Assembly: GCA_029747015.1 (NCBI GenBank)
Contig: JAKOGI010000424.1
Span: forward strand, 316,501 to 380,500
Direction: 5' to 3'
Length of the DNA stretch: 64,000 nucleotides
Origin: Carnegiea gigantea
Lineage: Eukaryota > Streptophyta > Magnoliopsida > Caryophyllales > Cactaceae
Part shown: positions 1-9,816 of the stretch, piece after piece
Position numbering within the stretch: position 1 is the first letter of the stretch
How the letters are laid out: the number at the start of each line of letters is the position of its first letter
Made by a program: the position numbers and the translations under genes
The notes under the pieces: model-generated
What the model was told of the DNA's origin: nothing
Seen by the model: only the letters and a program-made list of their open reading frames with translations
Database searches by the model: none

Positions 1-70
1 CGGTTGGGGTTGGGGATACCTCTTCTACTCCTTTATAGGCAGAGGCTATGGGGCAGCCCCGCCCGCAACA

Positions 71-1050
71 ATGAGCATCCTTTGGTTAAACTGTTGTGGC
101 TTGGGTGAGGCCTCGACAATTTCTAATCTCCGTAATTTGTTGCGAGGATCTCGCCCAGACTGGTCTTTTTTATCAAAGACCAAGAAGAGCAAGATGGAGA
201 TGGAGACGTTGGTACATCAGTTGGTGACTTCACAAGAGTGTTTGTTGATTGTAGAGGACGATCAAGTGGCTTGGCATTATTATGGGAAAGCTCTGTTACT
301 CCCAAATCTTTCTCTTCCTCTTTCAACCACATTGATGTGTCTTTGCAATGGAGTGGAGCTGAATTGGAATGGAGGTTTACCGGAATATATGGGTGGCCCG
401 AAACCCAAAATAAAATGAAGATGGGAAACCTTGTCTTGGACCTTCATCCACACTCAACATTGCCATGGATTATTGGTGGCGATTCGAATGAGATTTTTTA
501 TAATGCGGAGAAGCGAGGAGGTCCACTGAGATCTTCGTCTCGTCTTGATAATTTCGAGAAGCTTTCTTTGAGCGTGATTTGCATGATATGGGCTACTTGG
601 GATTTTATTATACTTGGTGGAATGGTCAGGAGGGGACAGGTCTGTGGAAGAAAGGTTGGACCGATATTGCACCAACATTGAATGGTCGAGTCTCTTTCCT
701 GAAGCATCTGTGGTGCACATTGATAGCGACATTTCCGATCATCTCCCAATCCTGTTAAGGTGCAAGCCCACGTGTTCTGCGAAAAGAAGTCAGAAGGTGT
801 TCCGCTTCGAGAACATGCAGGCGTCTGATCCATCTTGTTTAGACACCATTAAGAAGGCTTGGGTCCCTACCGCTAATGAAGATGATGTGGATAATCCCTT
901 GGAAAAGCTGAAAATTTGCTCACTTGATTTGGCACATTGGAACAGAGTAACTTGTGGCCATGTGGAATTGGAGACAAGGCGACTTGAGGAGCAGCTTGAT
1001 GCAATGGGAGGAGGAACTTTCTGAAGAAAATCAGTGAATGGAGGAAAAGG
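71..1050 (+). pseudogene. LINE 1 ORF2 N-terminus: apurinic-like endonuclease, frameshifted
   Basis: In this family the endonuclease nicks target DNA to prime reverse transcription. The frame opens at 71 with MSILWLNCCGLGE, which resembles the first metal-binding motif (WNxRGLG) of plant L1 endonucleases. The reading shifts frame near 235 and continues as LALLWESSV and FTGIYGWPE. A motif GDSNEI near 480 stands where GDFNEI is usual. Another frame change near 615-650 leads to the C-terminal SDHLPI motif around 740. A third segment, up to 1024, is the linker toward the reverse transcriptase. At least two frameshifts make it non-functional. The start at 71 is the first ATG in the right frame and sits where ORF2 normally begins. 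Confidence 0.88.
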
Positions 1051-1233
1051 CAAGAGATTTTATGGTGGCAAAGGGCCTAAACCGATTATTTAAAATACGG
1101 GGACTCTAATACCCATTGGTTCCATTTCCCAGCAAACATGTAGAGGGGCCGTAACCACATTGATGGACCCTTAAATGAAACACAGCAACTGTGTACCCAC
1201 CCAGAGAAGATTGCATCTATTATAAGTACTTAT

Positions 1234-2648
1234 TTGGCTTCTCTTTTTTCCATAAGTGGGAACCTGGACATGGGGGAGGTCTTGGAATGCGTGGAGCCAA
1301 GAGTTATAGAAGAAATGAATGATGTCCTTTGCAGACCATGTTCTAGGGAGGAAGTCAAGACAACACTCAAGCAAATGCACCCGCATAAGGCCTCTGGACC
1401 CGATGGCATGAACCCTTTTTTCTACCAACGATATTGGGAAGACGTCGGTTCGAATGTGACAGGTGTCGTTCTTGCGGCGCTAAATGGTTATGCTATTCCT
1501 CCTTCCATGAATCACACATTTGTAGCCCTCACTCCAAAGAAACAAAACCCAGACTCAATAACTAATTTCCGTCCCATTATCTTGTGCAATGTCTCATATA
1601 GACTAGTGACGAAGGTGATTGCAGATCGGCTAAAAGGTATGCTGTCATCGACTATTTCTGAATCTCAGGCAGCTTTTACCCCTGGAAGATTAATTACTGA
1701 TAATATTTTAGTTGTCTTTGGGATTTTTCATGCTGTGAATGAGGACACTAGTGTCGTTGGATCAATGGCTATTAAATTAGACATGGCAAAGGCTTACGAC
1801 AGAGTTGAATGACCTTTTTATTCTAATGTCATGCTTGGCTTGGGCTTTCGTCCTTAATAGGCAGAGTTGGTGATGAGCTGTATGAAATCTACCTCATTCT
1901 CTTTTTGAGTTAATGGTATGGCAAAGGGCCATATTGTTCCGAGCGGGGGGTTGAGACAAGGCAATTCAATTTCGCCGCATCTCTTTTTCTTTGTTTCTAA
2001 GGGCTTGTCGGGACTCCTGAGGCACTATGCTCAGAGATTGGCGATTAGGGGACACAGAATTTGTCAGAACGCACCCATATTTCACATCTCCTATTTGCTG
2101 ATGACACGATTATTTTCTGTGATGCAGACGAGGATCAGGCTGGTTCCATTCAGGGTCTTTTAAGCCAATATGAGAGAGTTACTAGGCAATTGGTGAATTA
2201 CGCAAAATCCAATGTTTCTTTCGGCAAAGGAGTCAAGCAGGACAAGAGGAATCGGATCACCCATTGTTTAGATATTCGGGAGCCCTTGTCCGATGATAAA
2301 TATCTGGGCCTCCCAACTTTTATTGGAAGGTCATGGAAGAAGCCTTTTATCTATATTGTCAATCAGGTGAAAAAGCGTATGGCTACCTAGATGGAAAAGT
2401 TAGTCTTTTGTGTGGGTCGGGAAGTGCTGATCAAGGGGGTAGCTCAAGCAATCCCAACTTATGCGTTAAGCATCTTTCAGTTCTCAAAGGATCTTTGCAA
2501 TTCTATTCAAACAGCTATAATGAGGTTTTGGTGGGGTCATCGTCAGAATCAGCATAAAAATTGGGTCAGTCGCTCCAAGATGTGTCGTCGTAAGGAGGAT
2601 GGGGGGTTGGGCTTTCGCAATATGGAGCCTTCAATGAGGCCCTCCTAG
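1234..2648 (+). pseudogene. LINE 1 reverse transcriptase domain, broken
   Basis: This is the L1-type reverse transcriptase (RVT_1), which copies LINE RNA at the nicked target. Motifs appear in order: KASGPDGMNPFFYQ near 1390, NFRPIILCNVSYRLVTKVIA near 1565, AAFTPGRLITDNILV near 1670, and IKLDMAKAYDRVE, followed directly by a stop at 1810. After a gap and frame change come GLRQGNSISPHLFF near 1950 and LLFADDTIIF at about 2090-2115, so the catalytic Asp-Asp pair is still present. YLGLPTFIGRSWKKPF near 2300 and WWGHRQNQHKNW near 2530 belong to the C-terminal thumb/connection. Several stops and at least three frame changes are present, so no full protein can be made. Confidence 0.92.
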
Positions 2649-3106
2649 CTAAACAAGTTTAGCAGTTATTTAAATTTGAAGACTCCCTTGTTGCGAGACT
2701 TTTTAAGGCTACGTATTATTCAGGGTGTTCAATTCTTGATGCAGATTTGGGGAGTAGACCCAGCTTTGCATGGCCCAGCTTGTGGGGGGCTAGAGATGTT
2801 ATTCGATGAGGGTCCCGTTGGATTATTAGAATTAGTTGTGATGTAAGACTTGGGCATGACCGGTGGCTGCCTCGGCCCCATACATTCAAAGTTATTTCAC
2901 CTTCGCCTGCTCATCTACAGGACCTCAAGGTTTGTGATTTAATTGATGTTGATAATGGGTGTTGGCTTGAGGATCTTGTGAGGGAGACGTTTTTGTTGTG
3001 TGATATGGACATTATTCTACCATTGCCCCTATGTGATTCTTAGCCCTCTGATAAACTTGTCTGGCACCACACTGCTAACGGGGTGTTCTCAGTTCGATCT
3101 GCCTAT
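2649..3106 (+). pseudogene. LINE 1 connection region and start of zf-RVT, before the insertion
   Basis: This stretch holds the decayed link between the reverse transcriptase and the zf-RVT zinc-binding region. Short in-frame pieces such as LGHDRWLP near 2850 and DKLVWHHTANGVFSVRSAY at 3052-3106 match the usual lead-in to zf-RVT. The reading stops exactly at 3106 because the Copia element begins there. It resumes in the same frame at 8632 (HLIVDQS), which proves that the two halves were one gene. Confidence 0.85.
3102..3106. repeat. Copia target site duplication, left copy
   Basis: CCTAT directly abuts the 3' LTR and is repeated exactly at 8632-8636. Five bases is the usual duplication for Copia integrases. 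Removing the element and one copy restores an open LINE frame. Confidence 0.95.
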
Positions 3107-3562
3107 TGTTGGAATAATAAGAATAACAATGACTGAAAGATCAACAGAATAAACTGAGTTGTGGATAAACCACTGCCTTGAAAGCAATTACGGCTCGACT
3201 ACGGTGCAAATCGATATAGCCGGTTGCTCACCAAGGTTAACTCAACACTCTTGAACGCGTGCACTTCGCGGCCAAGAGTTTGGAGCATGCAGTATATGAA
3301 CCCAGAAAGGCAGAGAAGAAGAAGAAAGGAGAGAAGTGTGTGTGTTAAGGGTGAGGAGGCATGCAACTTAGTTCTTTATTTATAGAGGGAATATAGCTGT
3401 TACAAAGCCATTAAAATGGCAGTTATAAAACCATTAAAGTGGCTATTATGAGACCATTAAAGTGGTGGTTACAAGACCATTAAAGTGGTGGTTACAAAAC
3501 CATTAAAGATAGCGCAGAATAAGGCTTGAAAAAACCTTATTGCCATTACCATTGCTCTATTA
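3107..3562 (-). repeat. 3' LTR of the Copia element
   Basis: This 456-bp LTR matches 8154-8631 nearly throughout. It differs by point changes and by one unit of the internal repeat of about 22 bp (five units here, six there). Its outer end has drifted from ACA to TTA at 3560-3562. Confidence 0.95.
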
Positions 3563-3576
3563 TTCTCCCACTAATG
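3563..3576 (-). promoter_or_regulatory. Polypurine tract of the Copia element
   Basis: On the - strand the bases just before the 3' LTR read TTAGTGGGAGAA, the purine-rich primer for plus-strand DNA synthesis. Its position next to the LTR fits a - strand element. Confidence 0.7.
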
Positions 3577-4209
3577 GCATACAAGGAAAAACAGTTTAGG
3601 AAAGGAATTCTGGGCAAGAGAGGGTCAGATACTTAAGCGTCAATATCTTTCAATTTGAATTGACACGTTAGTGATGTGAGACAACAACCAATAGTCTAGC
3701 TAGTGAACAAAGTCTTGAACTAGAAAAACCTCGATTGAGACCCCCACAACACATATCAACCCATAAAACACTGCATACTCCGCGATGGACATACTAGTGT
3801 TTTTATGCCCATGCGCACACCTTGGGTCTCATAAGCGCTCTAGAGAGATGGCCTAAGTCTCTTATGGAAGGCGGCCAAACCTTCGCGCTTATGTAGGTAA
3901 TTCCATCAAATCTATCTTAACATAGACCACCATAACTACAGCTATGGAATTATTAAGAGTATAATATAGCTCAACCTCAGAATTATCAAACGGTGAATTC
4001 ATCAAATGCTTCTCACTAGCACCCCCACAATGGGTATGAATTCATTAAGAGCGTAAGCTCATCCTCTAAGCACTACCACATACCATAGGGATAGGAGTAT
4101 AGTGCATCTTGAAGATTAATATGATTTTGTTTGACCACTAATAGGTATCCACCATATCACTTCAAGCCATAGGCTTAAGTCCCATCCCCCTTGACGTTTC
4201 CAGTACTAC
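3577..4209 (-). other. Copia 3' untranslated stretch
   Basis: About 630 bases between the end of pol and the polypurine tract. I see no coding frame in it. Plant Copia elements usually have a shorter non-coding segment here, so it may hold a decayed extra sequence. Confidence 0.6.
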
Positions 4210-4560
4210 TCACCTTGTCAACCCTTTAGTAAGAGGATCCGCCAGATTCTTCTCAGATCTCACATACTGTAGGGATATGACATCATATTTCAGCAATTGT
4301 TTCACCGCACTGTATCTGATACGGATGTGTCTCCTCTTTCCATTATAAACACTGTTGTGCGCCACTCCTATTGCTGCCTGCGAGTCACAATGTCGGGAAA
4401 TAGGTGTTTCCTCTTTTCCCCAGAGTGGCATGTCTGCGAGTAGACCTTTGAGCCATTCTACTTCCTGACCTGCCAACTCAAGAGCAATGAATTCAGATTC
4501 CATGGTAGAGCGAGCTATACAAGTCTATTTGGCAGACTTCCACGAAATAGCCCCTCCACC
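4210..4560 (-). pseudogene. Copia RNase H
   Basis: The RNase H domain degrades the RNA template. The readable 97-residue part begins MESEFIALELAGQEVEWLKGLL (catalytic Glu helix), then HCDSQAAIGVAHN (catalytic Asp) and RRHIRIRYSAVKQLL, and finishes with YVRSEKNLADPLTKGL, the common C-terminal signature of plant Copia pol. A stop cuts it from the upstream part (WQTCIARST region, 4504-4560). Pol ends near 4205. Confidence 0.94.
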
Positions 4561-4719
4561 TAGAGTAAATACATAACCACTGGTAGAACTTACTTCATCG
4601 TTATCAGAAACCTAGTTTGCATCACAATATCCTTCTAATACAGCAGGAAATTTATTAAAGTGCAAACACTAATCAATAGTACCTCTAAGATACTTAAGCA
4701 AACGAAGAAGTGCATCCCA

Positions 4720-5473
4720 GTGTTATTGGCTAGGGTTATGCGCATAGCGACTTAACCTACTGACGGCATAGGCAATGTCAGGACGAGTAAAGTTCATGAG
4801 AAATATTACACTTCCTATGATTTTAGCATACTCAGTTTGAGACACACTAGGTCCTTTGCTCTTTTTCAAATGTATGCTAGGATCATAAGGGGTTCTCATA
4901 GGTGTTACATCAAAACAGTCAAATTTCTTTAACACCTTTTCAATGTAATGACTGGCATAATGAAAAGCCAGTGTTGGTTTTCTGAATCTTAATCCCTAAG
5001 ATTACATCTGCTTCTCCTATGTCTTTCATTTCAAAAAGAGAAGACAACAACTTTTTAGTCTCATTAACAACAAGTAGATTCATGCCAAAGATCAGCATAT
5101 CATCAACATAGAGATACATAAGTACACAATCTGATCCAATCAATTTTGAGTATACACATGAATCAGACAAATTCACAACAAAGACATTTTGCACTAAAGA
5201 GCTATCAAGCTTTTCGTACCACTATTTGGGAGCCTGCTTTAGACCGTAAAGAGACTTCCTCAGTCTACACACTTTGTCCTCTTGACCAAGTACCTCACAA
5301 CCTTCAGGTTGGGTCATGTAAATCTATTTCTCTAAGTCACCATTAAGAAACGCTGTTTTAACATCCATTTGATGTACAATAAGATCAAAAATTGCAGCTA
5401 AAGTGATTAAAGATCTAATGGTGGCTATTTTGATCACAGGAGAGTAGGTGTCAAAATAATCTAAGCCCTTTTT
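4720..5473 (-). pseudogene. Copia reverse transcriptase, palm and C-terminus
   Basis: The - strand reading is cut by several stops, but the palm motif LMYLYVDDMLIFG (about 5085-5125) is intact, including the YVDD catalytic pair. Downstream come MKDIGEADVILGIKIQ and, after a frame change near 4938, MRTPYDPSIHLKK, YAKIIGSVIFLMNFTRPDIAYAVSRLSRY. These are the standard Copia reverse transcriptase end motifs. The region between 5195 and 5470 is heavily interrupted. Confidence 0.93.
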
Positions 5474-6250
5474 CTAGTCAAAGCCCCTAATAACCAATCT
5501 GGCTTTATATTTATCAATTGAACCATTAGACCTCAACTTCTTTTTGAAGATCCACTTACTGCTAATAGGTCTACAACTCTTAGGCAGGTCAGTCAATTTC
5601 CATGTTTTGTTTGACTCGAGAGAATCTATTTCACTTTTAATAGCTTCTCTCCAGAAGGCAGCATCTATGGACTTTACAGCCTCTTGATAGGTTATGGGGT
5701 CTTCCTCAATCAAGAAAATGGACACCAATTCTTCAGTTATGACATCTATGTCCAAGTTGTTTAAAGTTTCTACTAGGAATGCAGTAACAAAGTCGGGCCC
5801 AAAATTGGTTTCAGTTTTAAGTCTCTTGCTTCTTCTAGGTTCAGTCACTATGACTCTATCATCAGAACTAACAGTAGGCAAGTTCACATTTTCAGGCACA
5901 GAATCAGATACCACATTAGGCGCTTTCTTTTTCGAAGGGAAAACATGCTCAAAGAATTCTACATCTCTATATTCAGAAATAGAATAATCACTCAATATCA
6001 TGAAAATATAAGCAGCACTGTTTTGAGCATAGCCAATAAAGACAGCATCAAAGGTCTTAGGGCCTATGTTGGTACGTTTATGACTAGGTAAGACAACCTT
6101 AGCCAGACACCCCCATACTTTCAAATATTTCAAATTAGGAGCATGTTCTTTCCATAGTTCATATGCGGTCTGATCTAGCTTTTTGTGAGGAACTCTATTT
6201 AGGATAAAGCAAGCAGTTAATACAGCCTCCCTCCATATATTATCAGGCAA
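5474..6250 (-). pseudogene. Copia integrase C-terminus and start of reverse transcriptase
   Basis: The first part, WREAVLTACFILNRVPHKKLDQT, then LRVWGC-like LKVWGCLAKV and FIGYAQNSAAYIF, is the Copia-specific integrase C-terminal region. After an acidic and lysine-rich linker, the reverse transcriptase begins with FWREAIKSEIDSLESNKTW, WIFKKKLRSNGSIDKYKARL and VIRGFD. A stop follows at the place where the finger/palm region should continue (about 5470). It is 258 residues long and the longest surviving pol piece. Confidence 0.94.
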
Positions 6251-6471
6251 CAGCTAATAAGCATAGCATTTATCATTTCTTTAAGGGTACGATTTTTCCG
6301 TTCAACTACGCCATTTTGTTGAGGGGTATATGGGGCACTAGTCTCATGTATAATACCATTTTTCTCACATAAATCAGCTAAGGAATTGGTATCATATTCC
6401 CCATCTCTGTCAGACCTAAATCTCTTGATTTTTCGGTCTAACTGATTCTCAACTTCTGCTTTGTATTTCAA
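6217..6471 (-). pseudogene. Copia integrase core
   Basis: The integrase inserts element DNA into the genome. This piece reads IKRFRSDRDGEYDTNSLADL, with the second catalytic Asp region (RSDRDGEY), and APYTPQQNGVVERKNRTLKE, with the catalytic Glu in VVER. Both are canonical Copia motifs. A frame break separates it from the N-terminal domain at about 6480-6540 and from the next piece near 6245. Confidence 0.94.
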
Positions 6472-6536
6472 GAACGATTCCTCAGCTTCGTCTTTAGACT
6501 TGAGGAGGTAAACTCTGGTATATTTAGAAAAGTCAT

Positions 6537-7619
6537 CTACAAAGGTAATATACCATTTCTTTCCTCCCTATTTACTGTGTTCTTAAAGTCTGCTAAGTCC
6601 GAATGCACAAGTTCAAGCAGCTCAGTCTTTCTAGTTGTTATGGACTTGAATGGTTTTTTAGCAAATTTTGCTTCAACACAGATGTCACATTTCAAGCATT
6701 TTTCTGTGATGTTGTTAGGAATTAACCTCATGTTCCTTAGCTTATTTATCGAAGCATAATTAACATGACCAAGTCTACCGTGCCACAAGTTCACAGACTC
6801 AGCAATATAGACAGAAGAAGCATTTCCATTAACAACGTCAGAAGCAACATTCAGAACAAAAAGCCCCCCACTACGATACCCCTTCCCAACAAAAGCCCCA
6901 ACGCGAAGAATAACAATTTTTCCACCTTTCTGATTCACTTCAAAACCAGCAATATCAAGGAGACTACTCCAAACTAAGTTTCTACGAAGGGAAGGTACAT
7001 ACAGCACATTGTTTAAGAATAGAGATTTTCCAGAAGTAAATTTAAGGAGTACTTTCCCTTTACCCATGACTCCAGTGGTAGCAGCATTGCCCATGTAGAC
7101 ATGTTCGTCATCAGGTGCATCTTCGAAGTCATGCATCAGATCCTTGTTGGCGCAAAAATGTCTTGTTACTCTAGTATCCAGAATCCACTCCATGGAATTT
7201 GACACTAGGTTGACTTCCAGTGTTACTGCACAGAAGATCTTAGTATCTTCAGTCATATTGGCTTGTGCAGCAATTTGTCCGGTAGGCTTCTGGTTTGTGT
7301 GACTGGCTCCTCCTTTGCGAAGGTTGCACTGATATGCTTTGTGGCCTGGTTTGCCACAAACGTAACAGACAACCTTGTACTTCTCGATCTTGCTGTTTAT
7401 TCTTTTCAACTGACTTTGAGGTTTGGATTGCTTCTGATCCCTCTTATTTTTTCCTTTGAACCTGCCTCTGTCTTTTAGTCGATTCGCCTCTTCAGTCCTC
7501 ATATGACTGATCAGTTCTTGTAAGGTTAGGTCCTTCTTTTTGTGCTTCAGGTGATTTCTGTAGTCACTCCAAGATGGCGGAAATTTCTCGATCAGTACAT
7601 TGCTTGTAGAATGTCGCAT
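6537..7619 (-). pseudogene. Copia gag C-terminus, protease and integrase N-terminus
   Basis: This 360-residue segment continues gag (VLIEKFPPSWSDYRNHLKHK), then shows a zinc knuckle CYVCGKPGHKAYQC at about residues 85-98 that binds RNA. The protease region WILDTRVTRHFC follows at residues 145-156, where WILDSGATxHxx is usual; the catalytic Asp remains but the next residues have changed. The integrase zinc-binding domain LWHGRLGH...CDIC spans residues 278-314, followed by LVHSDL with the first integrase catalytic Asp near 341. The first residues come from an out-of-frame overlap with the gag frame, and the C-terminal end is also out of frame. Confidence 0.93.
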
Positions 7620-8131
7620 ATCTTCATGCCTTCGTTCAGCACCTCAGCACATAGATTCTCGTAGGCATAAACTTGTTCCATAATTGGTTTATCATCTACA
7701 TTCTGGAACTGCAGCCATTTGCCAACGACGTATTTCCTCTTTCCGGCATCATCCGAACCATATTTGGCCTCCAATTTGGTCCCTATGTTCTTCGCAGATT
7801 TGAAGTTGACAAATAGATTAAACAAAGGGTTTGACATGTTATTTAGCAAGTAGCTTCGAGCCAATTTGTTGTCCTTTTCCCGTTTCTTCTTAGCAGACTC
7901 ATCTAGTGGGATGACAGATGTCTTCGGGGCAGTAGGAGTGGAGAGAGAGCTCTCAGTATTAGTAAACTGAGAAGTGTTGTCTTTGTCAAGATGTTCTGAG
8001 GACAGAACATAATCAATCTCGAGTTGTTCAAAGTATAGGACTACTTTCTGGGACCAACGTTTGTAGTTAGTTCTATCGAAGGGCTCGATTTTGTAGAGTT
8101 CAGAGAGATTTTTCGGGAATGATGCAGCCAT
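7592..8131 (-). pseudogene. Copia gag, N-terminal half
   Basis: The Copia capsid protein packages element RNA into virus-like particles. This 179-residue frame starts with the first ATG downstream of the 5' LTR, only 22 bases away. It contains FDRTNYKRWSQKVVLYFE (residues about 18-35), the typical beginning of plant Copia gag, then LARSYLLNNMSNPLFNLF and LQFQNVDDKPIMEQVYAYE. It ends at a stop at 7592. The protein continues in another frame from about 7610, so a small indel near 7600-7610 split the gene. Confidence 0.93.
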
Positions 8132-8153
8132 TGCAGATTAATTGCTTTCAAAT

Positions 8154-8631
8154 TGTTGGAATAATGAGAATAACAATGGCTAGAAGATCGACAGAATAAA
8201 TTGAGTCGTGGATAAATTACTGCCTTGAAAGCAATTACGGCTCGACTACGGTGCAAATCGATACAGCCGATTGCTCCCCAAGGTTAACTCAACACTCTTG
8301 AACGTGTGCACTTCGCGGCCAAGAGTTTGAAGTATGCAGTATATGAACCTAGAAAGGCAGAGAAGAAGAAGAAAGGAGAGAAGTGTGTGTGTTAAGGATG
8401 AGGAGGCATGCTGCTCAGCTCTCTATTTATAGAGGGAATATAGCTGTTACAAAGCCATTAAAATGGCCGTTACAAAACCATTAAAGTGCTGTTATGAGGC
8501 CATTAAAGGGGCTGTTACAAGATCATTAAAGTGGTGGTTACAAGACCATTAAAGTGGTGGTTACAAGACCATTAAAGATGGCGCAGAATAAGGCTTGAAA
8601 AAACCTTGTTGCCATTACCATTACTCTAACA
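8154..8631 (-). repeat. 5' LTR of the Copia element
   Basis: On the - strand this 478-bp LTR starts TGTTAGAG and ends ATTCCAACA, the standard TG...CA ends. It contains a ladder of six units of about 22 bp, each built on CCATTAAAGTGG (8450-8580), and a TATA-like box at 8423-8432. It pairs with 3107-3562. Confidence 0.95.
8423..8432 (-). promoter_or_regulatory. TATA-like box in the Copia 5' LTR
   Basis: The - strand reads CTATAAATAG about 200 bases inside the LTR, the expected place for the core promoter. The equivalent in the 3' LTR lies near 3375-3385. Position and sequence support it; transcription is not shown. Confidence 0.6.
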
Positions 8632-8636
8632 CCTAT
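8632..8636. repeat. Copia target site duplication, right copy
   Basis: CCTAT directly follows the 5' LTR and matches 3102-3106. Confidence 0.95.
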
Positions 8637-8948
8637 CACCTAATTGTGGATCAGAGTATTATGGGCGCTGGAACATCCACTAATATGCCGTGTCAGGTTT
8701 GGAAGGTGCTGTGGTCTCTCGAGGTCGCACCTAGAATTCGCTTATTGGGGTGGAGGCTCTGCTCAGGTGTGCTACCAACTCGACTCAATATTGCTAAACG
8801 CGTTCCGGCACACGGGATGGATTGTGTCATATGTGGGGCTTGCGAGGAGACGGCTATCCATGCTTTGCTTAAATGCCTTTGGCCATGGAAATATAGGAAG
8901 GTAGTGCATTTGATTGTTGATTCTGGGAGGTCCGTGCACGAACAATGA
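8632..8948 (+). pseudogene. LINE 1 zf-RVT region, after the insertion
   Basis: This is the continuation of the LINE 1 ORF2 after the Copia element. The translation reads VWKVLWSLEVAPRIRLLGWRL, then CVICGACEETAIHALLKC, which is the zinc-binding Cys/His pattern of the zf-RVT domain (CxxCxxxxETxxHxLxxC). In plant LINEs this domain lies between reverse transcriptase and RNase H. The frame is open from the insertion site to the stop near 8948. After that the reading becomes interrupted (WNVRNRFMF near 9020). Confidence 0.9.
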
Positions 8949-9164
8949 TAGATGTTTTTCAATAGAAGGTAAGGACCGTGAGAAGTTGGGTGAATTCCTG
9001 GCCATTCTTTGGGAATGTTGGAATGTAAGAAACAGATTTATGTTCTGAAGGCCGGATAATAATCTTGCAAGACTTGGGGAGAGAGCCATAGCCTTTGTTC
9101 GTAGCTTTAGCAGCAATCACGATCAGGAGGACACTAATAATTTGCCAAAACCGGTTTTGTGGAA

Positions 9165-9662
9165 GCCTCCTGAGTCAGGGTGTTTCAAGCTCAATCTTGA
9201 TGGAGGACAAATGGGGGAGATAGGAAGAGGTTGGGCTTTGTAGTGAGAGCATGCGATGAAGAGATAACTTTGGCTAGCGTTAATCAAGGGAATGGCTTTG
9301 TAGGAGCTGAGGTGGAAGAAGCTAGAGCTTGTCTGTTTGGTCTACGATGGCCTCGTGATGCAGGGATCGACACATTGGTGGCGGAGGGCGACTATTAGCC
9401 TCTTTTACAGAAGCTAAAATCAAGAAATATTCAAAACAATTTGGTTGGCTTTTTTAGCCATGAGATTTTTATAGTTTGTAACTCTTTCAGTTTGATTTCC
9501 TGGTCTTTTGTTGGGGGGACGGGGAATAGGGTCGCTCATGATCTCGCTCATTGGCTTCCTTTTAGTCAAGGGAGGAGATTATGGGATGCTGATTTACTCG
9601 AGCAGATTGTGGCCCGGGCAACTAAGGATATGTGTGCTTTTATCGGCTCTAACTTGATATAA
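9165..9662 (+). pseudogene. LINE 1 C-terminal RNase H-like domain, broken
   Basis: Plant L1 elements often end in an RNase H domain (RVT_3 type), which removes the RNA strand. Visible pieces, in order, are KPPESGCFKLNLDGG near 9170 (first catalytic Asp region), VEEARACLFGLRW near 9313 (catalytic Glu helix), LVAEGDY near 9378 (second Asp region, followed by a stop), and WSFVGGTGNRVAHDLAHW near 9505 (final catalytic Asp region). A frameshift lies between the first and second motifs. The end near 9660 is about 20 bases before the A-rich tail, as expected for ORF2. Confidence 0.88.
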
Positions 9663-9679
9663 TCCCCCTTGTTTCGATC

Positions 9680-9698
9680 AAAAAAAAAGAAAAGAAAG
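9680..9698 (+). other. A-rich 3' tail of LINE 1
   Basis: A short A-rich run with two G interruptions follows the ORF2 end and the sequence TTTCGATC, a common ending in plant LINEs. It marks the 3' end of the element. Confidence 0.8.
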
Positions 9699-9816
9699 TT
9701 ATGTCAGCTACAATTATCGTTGTTTGTAATCATTCAATTCTAATTATAAACTATAGGTGGCTTACAATTAACTCTTTTGATTTGATTTAAAGACTACACA
9801 TCTACAAAACTACTTA
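9699..9816. other. Short spacer, nothing recognised
   Basis: AT-rich sequence between the LINE 1 tail and the next mobile element. No frame or repeat seen. Confidence 0.5.

Larger units (their letters stand above)
3107..8631 (-). mobile_element. Copia LTR retrotransposon inserted in LINE 1
   Basis: A complete but inactive Ty1/Copia element on the - strand. It has two LTRs (8154-8631 and 3107-3562), a purine-rich tract next to the 3' LTR, and gag, protease, integrase, reverse transcriptase and RNase H in Copia order. It is flanked by the perfect 5-bp duplication CCTAT at 3102-3106 and 8632-8636. In the first 130 or so aligned bases of the two LTRs I count about a dozen differences, mostly transitions, so the insertion is not recent. 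The coding region is split into several frames. No clear primer-binding site is visible left of 8154. Confidence 0.97.
1..9698 (+). mobile_element. L1-type LINE 1, degenerate, split by a Copia insertion
   Basis: This is a plant L1-clade non-LTR retrotransposon. Read across the Copia insertion at 3107-8631, it gives endonuclease, reverse transcriptase, zf-RVT and RNase H in canonical order, then an A-rich tail at 9680-9698. Only the second open reading frame and the 70 bases before it lie in the window, so ORF1 and the 5' end are cut off at position 1. Frameshifts and stops break every domain. The target duplication cannot be checked because the 5' end is outside. The order of domains and the tail make the family assignment secure; the exact 5' limit is unknown. 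Confidence 0.93.

Noticed and set aside
3400..3520. Evenly spaced short repeats that superficially resemble a CRISPR array
   Set aside because: They are degenerate tandem units inside a plant LTR without unique spacers; the context is eukaryotic.
4210..8131. Treating the Copia pieces as several separate genes
   Set aside because: Domain order and LTRs show one broken gag-pol gene.
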